From the NCBI GenBank assembly GCA_024583055.1, contig CP102145.1, forward strand, positions 1,426,001-1,490,000: DNA of 64,000 nucleotides, given 5' to 3'. Position 1 is the first letter of the stretch. Each line of letters begins with the position of its first letter. Of the stretch, positions 37,245-49,386 are shown piece by piece. The DNA is from Streptococcus suis (lineage in GTDB: Bacteria > Bacillota > Bacilli > Lactobacillales > Streptococcaceae). Both the position numbers and the translations under genes were made by a program. Under the pieces are notes generated by a model. The model ran no database searches and was not told the origin of the DNA. It saw only the letters and a list, made by a program, of their open reading frames with translations.

Positions 37245-38056
37245 ACAGTTTCCTCTAATTCTTCCTCTGTAAAATAGCGGAGCGGAACAGCTAGTCCAGC
37301 CTGACGCAAGGACTGGGCCAATTCTGCCGTAAAGGGCTGGGCCAAGTCCAAATCAGCCAAATCGTCCCGCATAAACAAGTCAGCTGGTGTCGAAATCGAC
37401 TCTACTTGACCATTTTTCATAACAATAACCCGATCACTAAGCGCTACCTCATCCAGGTCATGTGTAATGGAGATAACCGTCATGCCATGCTGATCCTTAA
37501 TATCTTTAACAATCTGAATCAAGTCCAGGCGCCCCTCTGGATCCAGCATGGAGGTCGCCTCGTCCAAAATAATAATCTTTGGACGCAAGGCAACCACACC
37601 AGCAATGGCAACACGTTGTTTCTGACCGCCAGATAGACGAGCTGGTTCTCTAATCTTGAAATCATCCATTCCAACCAATTCAAGCGCCTCCTGGACGCGC
37701 TGACGCATTTCAGCCAAGGGGATGCCTTGGTTTTCCAAACCAAAGGCCACATCGTCCTCAACCGTTGCCCCGACGAATTGATTATCTGGATTTTGGAAAA
37801 CCATACCAATCAAGCGACGCTTGTCCCAAACATTGTCAACAGTCAACTTATCTCCATCGATAAAAATATCTCCAGACTCAGCCTCCAAAAGACCATCAAT
37901 CAGACGAACCGTCGTTGACTTTCCTGAACCATTGTGGCCGATAATGGACAACCATTCCCCCTGTTTCACGTGAAACGTCACGTCGTTTAAGGTATAATTT
38001 TCAGCTTCTTCTTCGTATTTATACTTGAGATGCTTTACTTGGATAATATCTGTCAT
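37220..38056 (-). CDS. ecfA1: ECF transporter ATPase EcfA1
   Basis: A 278-residue ATP-binding subunit. Walker [11 protein letters not shown]-loop [11 protein letters not shown], signature [13 protein letters not shown] and Walker [13 protein letters not shown] are intact; QNPD marks the A1 type. It overlaps ecfA2 by 25 bases and pgsA by 4 bases. A parS site lies inside its coding sequence at 37962-37977. Confidence 0.95.
   Translation of the reverse strand: MTDIIQVKHLKYKYEEEAENYTLNDVTFHVKQGEWLSIIGHNGSGKSTTVRLIDGLLEAESGDIFIDGDKLTVDNVWDKRRLIGMVFQNPDNQFVGATVEDDVAFGLENQGIPLAEMRQRVQEALELVGMDDFKIREPARLSGGQKQRVAIAGVVALRPKIIILDEATSMLDPEGRLDLIQIVKDIKDQHGMTVISITHDLDEVALSDRVIVMKNGQVESISTPADLFMRDDLADLDLAQPFTAELAQSLRQAGLAVPLRYFTEEELEETVWEFISKK
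37962..37977. other. parS site inside ecfA1
   Basis: TGTTTCACGTGAAACG matches the 16-bp parS consensus TGTTTCACGTGAAACA except for the last base; the central 14-bp palindrome is perfect. It lies ~18 kb left of oriC and encodes the residues TFHVKQ of EcfA1. Confidence 0.9.
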
Positions 38057-38601
38057 TTGAATGTATCTTTAAATAAATAAGACGCACCCTTGAAATAATC
38101 ATAGCCTGAGTAGAGGGTGAAAAAGAGTGCGATATAGAGCGTGATTTGACCGAGCAAATTCCAGTGCAATAGGAGAAAAATAATGGCAAACATCTGTGAG
38201 AAGGTCTTGATTTTACCTAGCATAGCCGCAGCTAGCACAGTACCACCATTTTCTACCAACAATAGGCGAAGGCCTGTCACGGCCAACTCACGACAGATGA
38301 TAATAGCCACCACCCAGGCAGGGGCAAAACCAAGCTCCACCAGCATGATGAAGGCCGTCATAACTAAAATCTTATCAGCCATGGGATCGGCAAATTTTCC
38401 GAAGTTGGTCACAACCTGCCATTTGCGGGCCAGATAGCCATCCAAATAGTCTGTCACACTAGCCAAGGCAAAAATAATCGCAGCCAAATAATGGCTCAGT
38501 GCATCTTTCCAGACGGTCAAGAGTAGGATAAAAATCGGAATCACCAGTATCCGTCCTACCGTCAAGGCGTTGGGTATGTTTTCTTTTTTCATTTTTTTCA
38601 T
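38053..38601 (-). CDS. pgsA: CDP-diacylglycerol-glycerol-3-phosphate 3-phosphatidyltransferase
   Basis: A 182-residue membrane enzyme making phosphatidylglycerophosphate, the precursor of phosphatidylglycerol. The CDP-alcohol phosphotransferase motif (D-G-x2-A-R-x8-G-x3-D-x3-D) reads DYLDGYLARKWQVVTNFGKFADPMADK. ATG 38601 lies one base after the rodZ stop; ATG 38592 is an alternative. Neither has a strong ribosome-binding site, so coupling to rodZ is likely. Confidence 0.93.
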   Translation of the reverse strand: MKKMKKENIPNALTVGRILVIPIFILLLTVWKDALSHYLAAIIFALASVTDYLDGYLARKWQVVTNFGKFADPMADKILVMTAFIMLVELGFAPAWVVAIIICRELAVTGLRLLLVENGGTVLAAAMLGKIKTFSQMFAIIFLLLHWNLLGQITLYIALFFTLYSGYDYFKGASYLFKDTFK

Positions 38602-38602
38602 A

Positions 38603-39460
38603 TTATTCAACCGTTAAATAGATAACTCCAGGATCAGCTGTGATGGCTGACGTATCCAAACTATTGCCAGCAATTTTGATAGAGACACCCTCTGTCACAC
38701 CTAAAACCAGATTAGCGGCGTTTATGCCTTCTGGAATAGTCGCCGTGACTGTATTGGTTTCTGGAGATAGAACAAATCCACCCGCAATTTCTGTATCAGA
38801 TAGACTGACCCAGCTAGTAGCATCTGTCACTGAAAGTTCCACCTCAACTGGACCCGCGTGTTCAGAAAGGACGACTGTCAACTCTGAGCCGCCACCCGAG
38901 GTCGTTAAAGTCCCTGAAGCCAACTCCTCTTGACTAGATGAACTAGAGGATTCATCTGTACTTGTAGAAGATGTATCACTTGCTTCCTCTGTCGATGCTG
39001 GGGAACTCTCTGAAACCACCTGGACAGTCGACGGAGCCGACTCTTTTCGTTCTTGATTCTGAACTCTATTCAACACGACATAGGTCAACAAGATAAAGAT
39101 AGAGGTCGCAGCTAGTAGCAGGTAAACCAATGGTAAAATCGACGGCTTCTTCTTTCTAACCTTATAGCTTCGTTTTAATTCTGAAGCATGCTCTTCTTCC
39201 TGCCCATCCTCATGATAGATGACCAAACTATTTGTCATAAAAGCATCTACCAGGACATCACCATCTAGGTCTAGTACTTCCGCATATTTTTGCAAGAAAG
39301 AACGCGTATAGGATGGGTCTGGTATGACATCAAAGTTATTAAATTCTAAGGCCTGTAAGTACTTAGCTTGAATCCCCGTCAATCGCTGAATTTCTACAAA
39401 ATTCCAACCGCGACTCTCTCGGGCAGACCGCAATACCTCTCCTATACTTTTCTGGATCAT
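38603..39460 (-). CDS. rodZ: RodZ-like cell-shape protein
   Basis: A 285-residue protein with an N-terminal helix-turn-helix (IGEVLRSARESRGWNFVEIQ, residues ~5-70), a basic segment, one membrane helix (~110-130), a Ser/Thr-rich linker (~145-185) and a C-terminal beta-rich domain outside the cell. RodZ links cytoskeletal or elongation proteins to the wall-building machinery. It lies 78 bases after the M16 gene pair and is followed by pgsA, an order common in streptococci. Confidence 0.88.
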   Translation of the reverse strand: MIQKSIGEVLRSARESRGWNFVEIQRLTGIQAKYLQALEFNNFDVIPDPSYTRSFLQKYAEVLDLDGDVLVDAFMTNSLVIYHEDGQEEEHASELKRSYKVRKKKPSILPLVYLLLAATSIFILLTYVVLNRVQNQERKESAPSTVQVVSESSPASTEEASDTSSTSTDESSSSSSQEELASGTLTTSGGGSELTVVLSEHAGPVEVELSVTDATSWVSLSDTEIAGGFVLSPETNTVTATIPEGINAANLVLGVTEGVSIKIAGNSLDTSAITADPGVIYLTVE

Positions 39461-39538
39461 AGTTTCCTCTCACTTACAATAATTTTCAATATAATATTTT
39501 AACAAAAAACTCATGAAATTTCGATGATAAGTTGCTAA

Positions 39539-40819
39539 TTATTTCGGAAAAATCATATAATCTGTCATATCACAGTTCTCAATAAAGGCTTGACCCACTT
39601 CCAAGACATCCTGCAGACCGATAGATTCTATCAACTGAGGAAGGTCGAAAATACTTGCCCCCTCCAAACTATTGGCTACAAAATGGCTGGCCGTAAATTC
39701 CAAAGAATTGAGACTACGAATAAAATCCCCGTACATTTCCTTCTTCAGCAGGGCCAAGTGTTCCTCCGAAACATCCGGATCCTTGACGAAACGGCTGACA
39801 GCCTTGCGCAAGCTGGCTGATAAACTGATTGGTTCCTTGGTATCCGCTGAAAAAATGACATGATGATAGTCTGGTGTTACCTCAACCTGGAAATGGAAGG
39901 ACGAATCAATTTTCCCCTGATCATACAAGGTCTGGTAACGCTGTGATGTCCAACCAAAAAGCATGGCAAACAAAAGTTGCAGGCTGATTCGATAGGATGG
40001 TAAGTTAGCGAGAGAAATGGAATCGTTACCTCGCAGACCTAATGCCAATTTAGGGCTGGCCACTTCAAAATACTCAGTCCGATTTTTCAAAATATCCAAC
40101 TTTTTAACCGGCAAATGCTCAATCGGCTCAATCTCTGTATCATTCTGGGCAAGCTGGAAAGTTTTTACCTGTTTCCAGACCTTCTTAACATCAAAATTCC
40201 CAATGACAAACAGGCTCATCTTTGAAGGATGATAAAAAGTCTCAAAATTTTCATATAAATCCTCAGCAGTGATAGCCTTGATAGATTCAATCGTGCCAGC
40301 GATATCGTGAGCCAGGGCTGTTTCTGGATAAAGGGACGACAATATACCTGTATAGAGACGGTAGTCCGCATCATCCTGATACATCTCAATCTCTTGACCA
40401 ATAATCCCCTGCTCCTTGGACACATTTTCAGCCGTAAAATGTGGCTCACGGACAAACTGCTGGAGCAAGGCCAGACATTCCAAAACATTTTCCGTTGTTG
40501 AAAAGAGGTAGCTAGTCTGCCTCAAGCTAGTATAGGCATTGGCACTAGCCCCCAAATCCGCAAACAAATTCATCACATCATCTTCATCAGCAGTCTCGAA
40601 TAATTTATGCTCCAGAAAATGAGCAATCCCTTCAGGATAGGAAAATTCCTGTCCCTTCTTTTTAAAATGAGTATGGAGGGCACCAAATTCTGTGGTCAAG
40701 ATACCATAGGTTTCCTTAAAATCTGTTTTGGGAAGAAAGGTAACTGTCAACCCATTGTCAACTGTCGCATAATAGAGTACTTCCTTCATGTAGGGGTACT
40801 TTTTTCTTCTAATTCTCAT
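39539..40819 (-). CDS. yfmH: M16 peptidase-like protein YfmH
   Basis: A 426-residue M16 family protein that keeps the inverted zinc motif HFLEH (HxxEH) near residue 67, with a downstream Glu in the usual position. In Firmicutes YfmH and YfmF have been tied to 5-aminopentanol modification of elongation factor P. The ATG overlaps the preceding gene in ATGA (40816-40819). It is the catalytic-looking partner of the pair. Confidence 0.85.
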   Translation of the reverse strand: MRIRRKKYPYMKEVLYYATVDNGLTVTFLPKTDFKETYGILTTEFGALHTHFKKKGQEFSYPEGIAHFLEHKLFETADEDDVMNLFADLGASANAYTSLRQTSYLFSTTENVLECLALLQQFVREPHFTAENVSKEQGIIGQEIEMYQDDADYRLYTGILSSLYPETALAHDIAGTIESIKAITAEDLYENFETFYHPSKMSLFVIGNFDVKKVWKQVKTFQLAQNDTEIEPIEHLPVKKLDILKNRTEYFEVASPKLALGLRGNDSISLANLPSYRISLQLLFAMLFGWTSQRYQTLYDQGKIDSSFHFQVEVTPDYHHVIFSADTKEPISLSASLRKAVSRFVKDPDVSEEHLALLKKEMYGDFIRSLNSLEFTASHFVANSLEGASIFDLPQLIESIGLQDVLEVGQAFIENCDMTDYMIFPK

Positions 40820-42069
40820 TCTTTAATGCCCTCCATGAAGTAAACAGCCTGTAAACGCACCAGCTGACCAACTCGTAAAATGTCCTCTCTAGATACCTTG
40901 TTTACAGCCTCAATCCACTCTTCCAATGTCACATTCCTTTGACCCATGGTGACCTGATTGTAAACTTGTTCCAGTAAATTATTTTGCCTATCCTGAGCCA
41001 GAGTTGCAGAATGAACCAGCATATTTTTTGTCAAATTTAGGTCATCCTCTGTAAACTTCCCCTGCTTAAGAGCCATAACTTGCTGTCTAATCAACTTGAT
41101 AGCCTTGAGTTTATCTTGTCTGTTGATACCGGCATAAATCTTCAACATCCCTGAAAAGATTGAAATCTGACTGCCAATCGTATAGGCCAAACTTTCTTTT
41201 TCCCGCACATTCATAAATAATTTTGAATGGGAAAAAGCACCCAGTAAACCATTGAAAACCAATAAGGCTGGATAGTTTACATCATTGTAAACCACCTGTA
41301 AATGGTAAGCTAGTTCTAAAATCGATTGACGAGCCTCTTTTCGCTCAACTCTCTCCCTAGTAACCTTAGAATAAGCTTGCTGGTATTCTAATTCCAACTT
41401 GGGGTTACGGTATTTAAAACTGAAAGATGAAAACTTTTCTTGCACCAAAGCCTGGTCTACCTGACCGAGAACGAAAATATCAATCTTATCCAAGCGCAGC
41501 ATGTTACTATAGGTTTTGAAGGCCGTCTCCGCCGTTACCTGCTCAACCAAATCAATCCGTCCAACACGGGGAATTTGAACTGCCTCATCCTCATAATAAA
41601 GTTTACTCATCTCAACATCCGCATGATAAAAATTGTCCTCCACCTCAGTTTCTAAAAAACTAAGTAGATTATTTTTCTCAACTGCAAAGACATCTTCCTT
41701 AAAGGCACTGCCGTTCTTCAAAGGTTTGAAGAGACAGGCCTCAAGAAAATCAATAATCTCACCGGTAATATCCTCTTGTTCAGGCAAATAGTGAGGGTTG
41801 ATGTAGGAAATCGTCAAATCCACAAAATGAACTCGTCCTCTCTTTGATACAGAAGTTGAAAAATGAGCTCCGTAGAGTTCTGCCAAACGCATCCGCAAGC
41901 GTTGGGCACTAGGATAATCTTGATTGCCCATTTCTAGCAAATTCGCCACCAATACACGTCCTGCAACCGTCTGTTCACTCATCTCCGCCGCAAACCGCAC
42001 ACGAATTCGATTGGTCGTGAATTTATCTGATTCAATAAAATGAAGCTCAACACCTTCTTGTAATTTCAT
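40816..42069 (-). CDS. yfmF: M16 peptidase-like protein YfmF
   Basis: A 417-residue M16 fold protein that lacks an HxxEH zinc motif in its N-terminal domain, so it is probably the non-catalytic half of a heterodimer with YfmH, as in other split M16 peptidases. It has the Arg/Tyr-containing C-terminal region of the fold (REKESLAYTIGSQ). First gene of the pair. Confidence 0.85.
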   Translation of the reverse strand: MKLQEGVELHFIESDKFTTNRIRVRFAAEMSEQTVAGRVLVANLLEMGNQDYPSAQRLRMRLAELYGAHFSTSVSKRGRVHFVDLTISYINPHYLPEQEDITGEIIDFLEACLFKPLKNGSAFKEDVFAVEKNNLLSFLETEVEDNFYHADVEMSKLYYEDEAVQIPRVGRIDLVEQVTAETAFKTYSNMLRLDKIDIFVLGQVDQALVQEKFSSFSFKYRNPKLELEYQQAYSKVTRERVERKEARQSILELAYHLQVVYNDVNYPALLVFNGLLGAFSHSKLFMNVREKESLAYTIGSQISIFSGMLKIYAGINRQDKLKAIKLIRQQVMALKQGKFTEDDLNLTKNMLVHSATLAQDRQNNLLEQVYNQVTMGQRNVTLEEWIEAVNKVSREDILRVGQLVRLQAVYFMEGIKE

Positions 42070-42143
42070 ACTTTGCCTCTTTCAAAACATTGTACCTTCC
42101 ATTATACCAAATTGTGTTATAATATTCTGTAACGAGGTGACTT

Positions 42144-42527
42144 ATGGAATTTAAATTATTCGACGACTACATTACCCTACAAGCTCTGCTCAAAACAACT
42201 GGAATTGTGCATTCCGGCGGGGCTATCAAGGGCTTTTTAGAAGAGAATACCATCCTGTTTAATGGAGAGGATGAAAAAAGACGAGGTAAGAAAATCCGTG
42301 TCGGTGACAAAATCAGTCTACCGGACCACGGCATTGACATCAACCTTGTGGCTCCAAGTCAGGAAGAAATTCTACAGCACCAAGAAGATCAAGCTGAAAA
42401 AGCTCGTGTTGCTGCTATCGTAAAAAAACTCAACCAAGAAAACAAAAAGCAGAAGAAACAAGCTCCTCCTGTCAAGAAATCTGTAAAGAAGGTTAACAGG
42501 AAGCCTGTCCGTTTCCCAGGTACCTAA
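42144..42527 (+). CDS. yaaA: S4-domain RNA-binding protein YaaA
   Basis: A 127-residue protein with an S4-like RNA-binding domain ([46 protein letters not shown]) and a Lys-rich tail. YaaA sits before recF in many Firmicutes; a role in ribosome assembly has been proposed. Its promoter TATAAT and GAGGTGA ribosome-binding sequence are just upstream. It ends one base before recF. Confidence 0.9.
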   Translation: MEFKLFDDYITLQALLKTTGIVHSGGAIKGFLEENTILFNGEDEKRRGKKIRVGDKISLPDHGIDINLVAPSQEEILQHQEDQAEKARVAAIVKKLNQENKKQKKQAPPVKKSVKKVNRKPVRFPGT

Positions 42528-42528
42528 G

Positions 42529-43623
42529 ATGTGGTTAGAAAAATTACAACTACGCCACTTTCGCAATTATGACAAATTAGATATTGAGTTCCATCAAGGG
42601 CTCAATGTCTTTTTGGGACAGAATGCACAGGGTAAGACCAACATTTTAGAGTCTATTTATTTTCTAGCTTTGACACGCAGTCACCGCACTCGTTCAGATA
42701 AGGATTTACTCCAATTTGAAGAAAAAGAGTTATCCATTCAAGGTTTACTCCACCGGACTAGCGGTAAACTTCCACTTGACATCAACTTGACAGAAAAGGG
42801 GCGGGTGACCAAGGTTAATCACCTCAAACAAGCCAAATTGTCCAACTATATCGGGCACTTGAACGTTGTTCTTTTTGCACCGGAAGATTTACAGCTCATC
42901 AAAGGAGCACCTGCCCTCCGCCGAAAATTTATTGACGTTGAGTTGGGGCAAATAAAACCCGTCTACCTATCAGACTTGTCCAACTACAATCACGTTCTCA
43001 AACAGCGAAATACCTATCTAAAATCAACCGAAAAAGTTGACATGGATTTTCTCAGCGTACTAGACTATCAACTAGCTGATTACGGTAGTCGTGTTATCCA
43101 GCATCGGATTGATTTCCTCAAAAAATTAGAGGAATTTGGTAGCCGAAAAGTAGCCGAAATTTCTGGTCAAAGAGAAGAACTTCGGATTGACTACCTATCA
43201 TCTGTTTCGTTGACAGACTCTGTCAACCTGGTTGACGATTTCTTGACAGAATTAGAAAAAAGTCGGAAACGAGATTTGTTCAAAAAAAATACTGGAGTGG
43301 GACCTCACAGAGACGATATTGCTTTCTTCATCAATGGTATGAATGCCCATTATGGTAGCCAAGGTCAACATCGTAGCCTCGTTCTCTCTCTTAAACTGGC
43401 TGAGATTGAGCTCATGAAAGAAATTACGCGAGAATATCCGATTTTACTGCTCGACGATGTGATGAGTGAATTGGACAATAGCCGTCAAGTCAAATTACTG
43501 GAAACCATCACAGATAAAATTCAAACCTTTATCACGACAACTTCGCTAGACCATCTCCATCAACTCCCAGAAAGTCTAAAAATATTCCATATTTCCAAGG
43601 GAACTGTAAAAGAAGACTTGTAA
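42529..43623 (+). CDS. recF: Recombination and gap-repair ATPase RecF
   Basis: A 364-residue SMC-like ATPase that binds ssDNA/dsDNA junctions and loads RecA with RecO and RecR. Walker [14 protein letters not shown], signature [17 protein letters not shown] and Walker [13 protein letters not shown] are intact. The ATG follows the yaaA stop by one base with only a weak ribosome-binding site, which suggests coupled translation. Here recF lies ~13 kb left of dnaN rather than next to it, as in other streptococci. Confidence 0.96.
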   Translation: MWLEKLQLRHFRNYDKLDIEFHQGLNVFLGQNAQGKTNILESIYFLALTRSHRTRSDKDLLQFEEKELSIQGLLHRTSGKLPLDINLTEKGRVTKVNHLKQAKLSNYIGHLNVVLFAPEDLQLIKGAPALRRKFIDVELGQIKPVYLSDLSNYNHVLKQRNTYLKSTEKVDMDFLSVLDYQLADYGSRVIQHRIDFLKKLEEFGSRKVAEISGQREELRIDYLSSVSLTDSVNLVDDFLTELEKSRKRDLFKKNTGVGPHRDDIAFFINGMNAHYGSQGQHRSLVLSLKLAEIELMKEITREYPILLLDDVMSELDNSRQVKLLETITDKIQTFITTTSLDHLHQLPESLKIFHISKGTVKEDL

Positions 43624-43650
43624 ACATCGTTTACAAGTCTTTCTTTTTTA
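43614..43650 (+). terminator. recF terminator
   Basis: A 12-bp perfect stem AGACTTGTAAAC/GTTTACAAGTCT with loop ATC includes the recF stop codon and is followed by T-rich sequence. Confidence 0.85.
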
Positions 43651-43666
43651 TTTACAGTTTTGTCAA

Positions 43667-45181
<1,515 letters not shown>

Positions 45182-45192
45182 TTATTTTATCT

Positions 45193-45220
45193 ATGATAAC
45201 ATTTTAAGAATATTTGTCAA
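45193..45220 (-). promoter_or_regulatory. guaB promoter
   Basis: TTGACA (45215-45220) and TATCAT (45193-45198) on the minus strand, spacer 16, leader ~40 bases. Confidence 0.6.
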
Positions 45221-45330
45221 TCATTATTCGTCTTAATATCATTAAACATAAAAATCCAGAAAATTCTTTCCTAAAATATAAAACATTTACGAACGTTTTG
45301 GTTTTAAAAAATCACAATTAAAAATAAAAA

Positions 45331-45358
45331 AGCAACGTTTTTCAACATCACTTCTTCA
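45331..45358 (-). terminator. trpS terminator
   Basis: On the minus strand AAGTGATG/CGTTGCTT pair with several G-U pairs around loop TTGAAAAA, followed by a T-rich run. Confidence 0.45.
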
Positions 45359-45368
45359 TTCGTTAGTC

Positions 45369-46415
<1,047 letters not shown>

Positions 46416-46439
46416 TTACAACACTGTAAACTTATTGTG

Positions 46440-46680
46440 AACAAAAATAAAAGCCCAGCACAAGTCTGTGCAAGGGCGTCAAGGACACGGTACCACCTTA
46501 GCTTATGAACAGTAAAGCCATTCATTTCTCTTTGCACATAAGGCCTGCTAGCCAAATCCTTATTTGTTCAGATTTCTATTTACCATCAGCCCATTCATAA
46601 AGAAGAATTACTTGTTTACACCGACCACAAGCTCTCTAAAAACCGTTCCTTTACTACTCTTCTGATTGATTATCATTATA
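46440..46680 (-). promoter_or_regulatory. T-box riboswitch of trpS
   Basis: The minus-strand leader contains the conserved T-box AAGGTGGTACCGTGTCC (46484-46500), the stem I distal motif AGAGAGCTTGTGGTCGGTG (~46617-46635), and a terminator GCCC-N-GCAC/GTGC-N-GGGC (46452-46476) followed by a T-run. A TGG triplet in GAATGGGC (~46591) is a candidate specifier, but stem I was not fully folded here. Uncharged tRNA-Trp would stabilise the antiterminator. The rest of this 393-base gap holds the promoter side and the yitT start region. Confidence 0.9.
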
Positions 46681-46787
46681 ACTGCTAACTAAAAGAAAGT
46701 CAAGCTGAGAAAGCCTTGACGATTGGCTTAAAATTCTGCATAATAGAACGTGCGTGTATATTAGAATATAGTATTAAAGGAGAAATC

Positions 46788-47660
46788 ATGAAAGACAAGT
46801 TAAAAGATATTTCATTTGTGACGGCGGGTAGCATCATTATGGCTATTGGCTTCAATAGTTTTTTTCTGGAAAGTAATATTGTATCTGGAGGAATTGGTGG
46901 CCTGGCCATTGCCCTAAACACATTATTCGGTTGGGACCCAGCTACCTTTGTACTATTCTGCAATATTCCTCTCCTGGTAATTTGTTTCTATTTCCTTGGG
47001 AAATCTGTCTTTGTAAAAACTGTTTACGGTGCCATCCTCTATCCATTCTGCATGAAATTAACAGCTGGTTTGCCAAATTTGACCGATAATCCTTTACTTG
47101 CTGCAATTTTTGGCGGTATTGTTCTAGGTTTTGGTCTCGGACTTGTCTTTCTCGGTAATTCATCAACGGGAGGAACAGGCATCCTCATCCAATTTATCCA
47201 TAAGTATTCTCCCCTATCACTCAGTCAAACCATGGTTATTATTGATGGTATTATCGTTGGCCTTGGCTTTATCGCCTTCGATCCTGATACTGTCATGTAC
47301 TCCATCCTTGCCTTGATGACCATCAGCTATGTGATCAACCGTATGATGACGGGTACAAACTCTTCTCGAAACCTTTTTATTATTTCCCAAAAATACAAGG
47401 AAATCAAATCCTATATCACAACCGAAGTGGACCGTGGAGTAACAGAATTGCCCGTAATTGGTGGCTATACTGGGTCTGAAAAACGTATGTTAATGACAAC
47501 TGTTTCTATCCCAGAAGTACAAAAATTGGAAAATCATATACTCCAAATTGACGAAACAGCCTTTATTATTATCTTACCAGCTAGCCAAGTTCGTGGTCGC
47601 GGCTTCAGCTTACAAAAAGATCATAAATCCTATGACGAAGATATTTTGATCCCAGGATGA
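46788..47660 (+). CDS. YitT family membrane protein (DUF161/DUF2179), second copy
   Basis: A 290-residue membrane protein with about five hydrophobic segments and a C-terminal DUF2179 domain. It shares fold and length with the gene at 11269-12207 but is clearly diverged. ATG 46788 follows AAAGGAGAAATC; the earlier in-frame start lies before the ribosome-binding site. Function of the family is unknown. Confidence 0.86.
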   Translation: MKDKLKDISFVTAGSIIMAIGFNSFFLESNIVSGGIGGLAIALNTLFGWDPATFVLFCNIPLLVICFYFLGKSVFVKTVYGAILYPFCMKLTAGLPNLTDNPLLAAIFGGIVLGFGLGLVFLGNSSTGGTGILIQFIHKYSPLSLSQTMVIIDGIIVGLGFIAFDPDTVMYSILALMTISYVINRMMTGTNSSRNLFIISQKYKEIKSYITTEVDRGVTELPVIGGYTGSEKRMLMTTVSIPEVQKLENHILQIDETAFIIILPASQVRGRGFSLQKDHKSYDEDILIPG

Positions 47661-47725
47661 TTATAATTGAAGTTTAGACTGCTTTCTAGTACAATAAATC
47701 TAATAGACAGAAAATAGGAGAAACT

Positions 47726-49348
47726 ATGCTTACAGTATCAGACGTGTCGCTCCGCTTTAGCGACCGCAAATTATTCGACGATGTCAACATCAAGTTTACA
47801 GCTGGAAATACCTACGGTTTGATTGGTGCCAACGGTGCCGGTAAATCAACTTTCCTGAAGATTTTAGCAGGAGATATTGAGCCAACAACTGGCCACATTT
47901 CACTCGGTCCAGACGAGCGTTTGTCCGTCCTCCGTCAGAATCACTTTGACTACGAAGATGAGCGCGTGATTGACGTGGTTATCATGGGAAATGAGCAGCT
48001 ATATAGCATTATGAAGGAAAAAGATGCTATTTACATGAAGGAAGATTTTTCTGATGAAGACGGTGTCCGTGCTGCCGAGTTGGAGGGCGAATTTGCCGAG
48101 CTTGGTGGCTGGGAAGCTGAAGCTGAGGCTTCACAATTGCTCCAAAACCTGAACATTGCTGAAGACCGCCACTACCAAAACATGAGCGAATTAACCAACG
48201 GTGAAAAGGTTAAGGTGCTTTTGGCCAAGGCCCTCTTTGGTAAGCCAGACGTCCTTCTGCTGGACGAGCCGACCAACGGTTTGGACATCCAGTCTATCAA
48301 CTGGTTAGAAGATTTCTTGATTGATTTTGAAAATACCGTCATCGTCGTATCCCACGATCGCCACTTCCTCAACAAAGTGTGTACCCACATGGCGGACTTA
48401 GATTTCGGTAAAATCAAAATTTTTGTCGGTAACTACGACTTCTGGAAACAATCATCTGAATTGGCAGCCCGTTTACAGGCTGACCGCAATGCTAAGGCGG
48501 AAGAAAAAATCAAGGAATTGCAAGAATTCGTTGCCCGTTTCTCTGCCAACGCTTCAAAATCCAAACAGGCAACCTCTCGTAAAAAAATGCTGGATAAAAT
48601 CGAGTTGGAAGAAATCATTCCATCCAGCCGTAAGTACCCATTTATCAACTTCAAGGCCGAGCGTGAGATTGGTAACGACCTGCTGACAGTTGAAAATCTC
48701 AAGGTTGTTATCGATGGAGAGACGATTTTGGACAATATCAGCTTTATCCTCCGTCCAGGTGATAAGGCCGCTATCATCGGTCAAAACGACATCCAGACAA
48801 CTGCCCTTATGCGTGCCCTGGCTGGCGACATCGACTATGAAGGAACCATCAAATGGGGTGTAACCACTTCACAATCTTACCTGCCAAAAGACAATACAAA
48901 AGACTTCGCAACTGGCGAATCTATCTTGGAATGGCTCCGTCAGTTCGCTGAAAAAGGTGAAGACGACGATACATTCTTGCGTGGATTCCTTGGTCGTATG
49001 CTTTTCTCAGGCGACGAAGTCAAGAAGTCTGTCAACGTCTTGTCAGGGGGAGAAAAAGTCCGTGTCATGCTATCTAAGCTCATGCTGCTCAAGTCAAACG
49101 TCCTCTTGCTGGATGACCCAACCAACCACTTGGACTTGGAATCCATCTCTAGCCTTAACGATGGCGTGAAAGACTTCAAAGAGTCCGTTATCTTTGCCAG
49201 TCACGACCATGAATTCATTCAAACCATTGCCAACCACATCGTTGTCATCTCGAAAAACGGGGTCATTGACCGTATCGATGAGACCTATGATGAGTTCCTT
49301 GAAAATGCTGAAGTACAGGCAAAAGTTCAAGAACTCTGGAAAGCATAA
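47726..49348 (+). CDS. ABC-F family ATPase with one degenerate ATP site
   Basis: A 540-residue soluble protein with two ABC domains joined by a linker, of the YkpA/YbiT-like ABC-F branch that acts on ribosomes. NBD1 has Walker A GANGAGKS (34-41), Walker B LLLDEP (Glu181) but a changed signature LTNGE (156-160). NBD2 has a changed Walker A GQNDIQTT (352-359, no Lys), Asp464 in place of the catalytic Glu, and a normal signature LSGGE (439-443). The composite site made by NBD1 Walker A and NBD2 signature therefore looks intact and the other looks dead. ATG follows TAGGAG. Confidence 0.9.
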   Translation: MLTVSDVSLRFSDRKLFDDVNIKFTAGNTYGLIGANGAGKSTFLKILAGDIEPTTGHISLGPDERLSVLRQNHFDYEDERVIDVVIMGNEQLYSIMKEKDAIYMKEDFSDEDGVRAAELEGEFAELGGWEAEAEASQLLQNLNIAEDRHYQNMSELTNGEKVKVLLAKALFGKPDVLLLDEPTNGLDIQSINWLEDFLIDFENTVIVVSHDRHFLNKVCTHMADLDFGKIKIFVGNYDFWKQSSELAARLQADRNAKAEEKIKELQEFVARFSANASKSKQATSRKKMLDKIELEEIIPSSRKYPFINFKAEREIGNDLLTVENLKVVIDGETILDNISFILRPGDKAAIIGQNDIQTTALMRALAGDIDYEGTIKWGVTTSQSYLPKDNTKDFATGESILEWLRQFAEKGEDDDTFLRGFLGRMLFSGDEVKKSVNVLSGGEKVRVMLSKLMLLKSNVLLLDDPTNHLDLESISSLNDGVKDFKESVIFASHDHEFIQTIANHIVVISKNGVIDRIDETYDEFLENAEVQAKVQELWKA

Positions 49349-49352
49349 TCAA

Positions 49353-49378
49353 AAAAGGCGATTTTATCGCCTTTTCTT
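49353..49378 (+). terminator. Terminator after the ABC-F gene
   Basis: AAAAGGCGAT/ATCGCCTTTT with loop TTT and T-rich tail. It ends only 9 bases before the yfhO ATG. Confidence 0.85.
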
Positions 49379-49386
49379 ATAAATTT

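Noticed and set aside
45270..45305. PurR-box-like CGAAC sequence upstream of guaB
   Set aside because: Two mismatches to the PurBox core and no second inverted copy at the expected distance.
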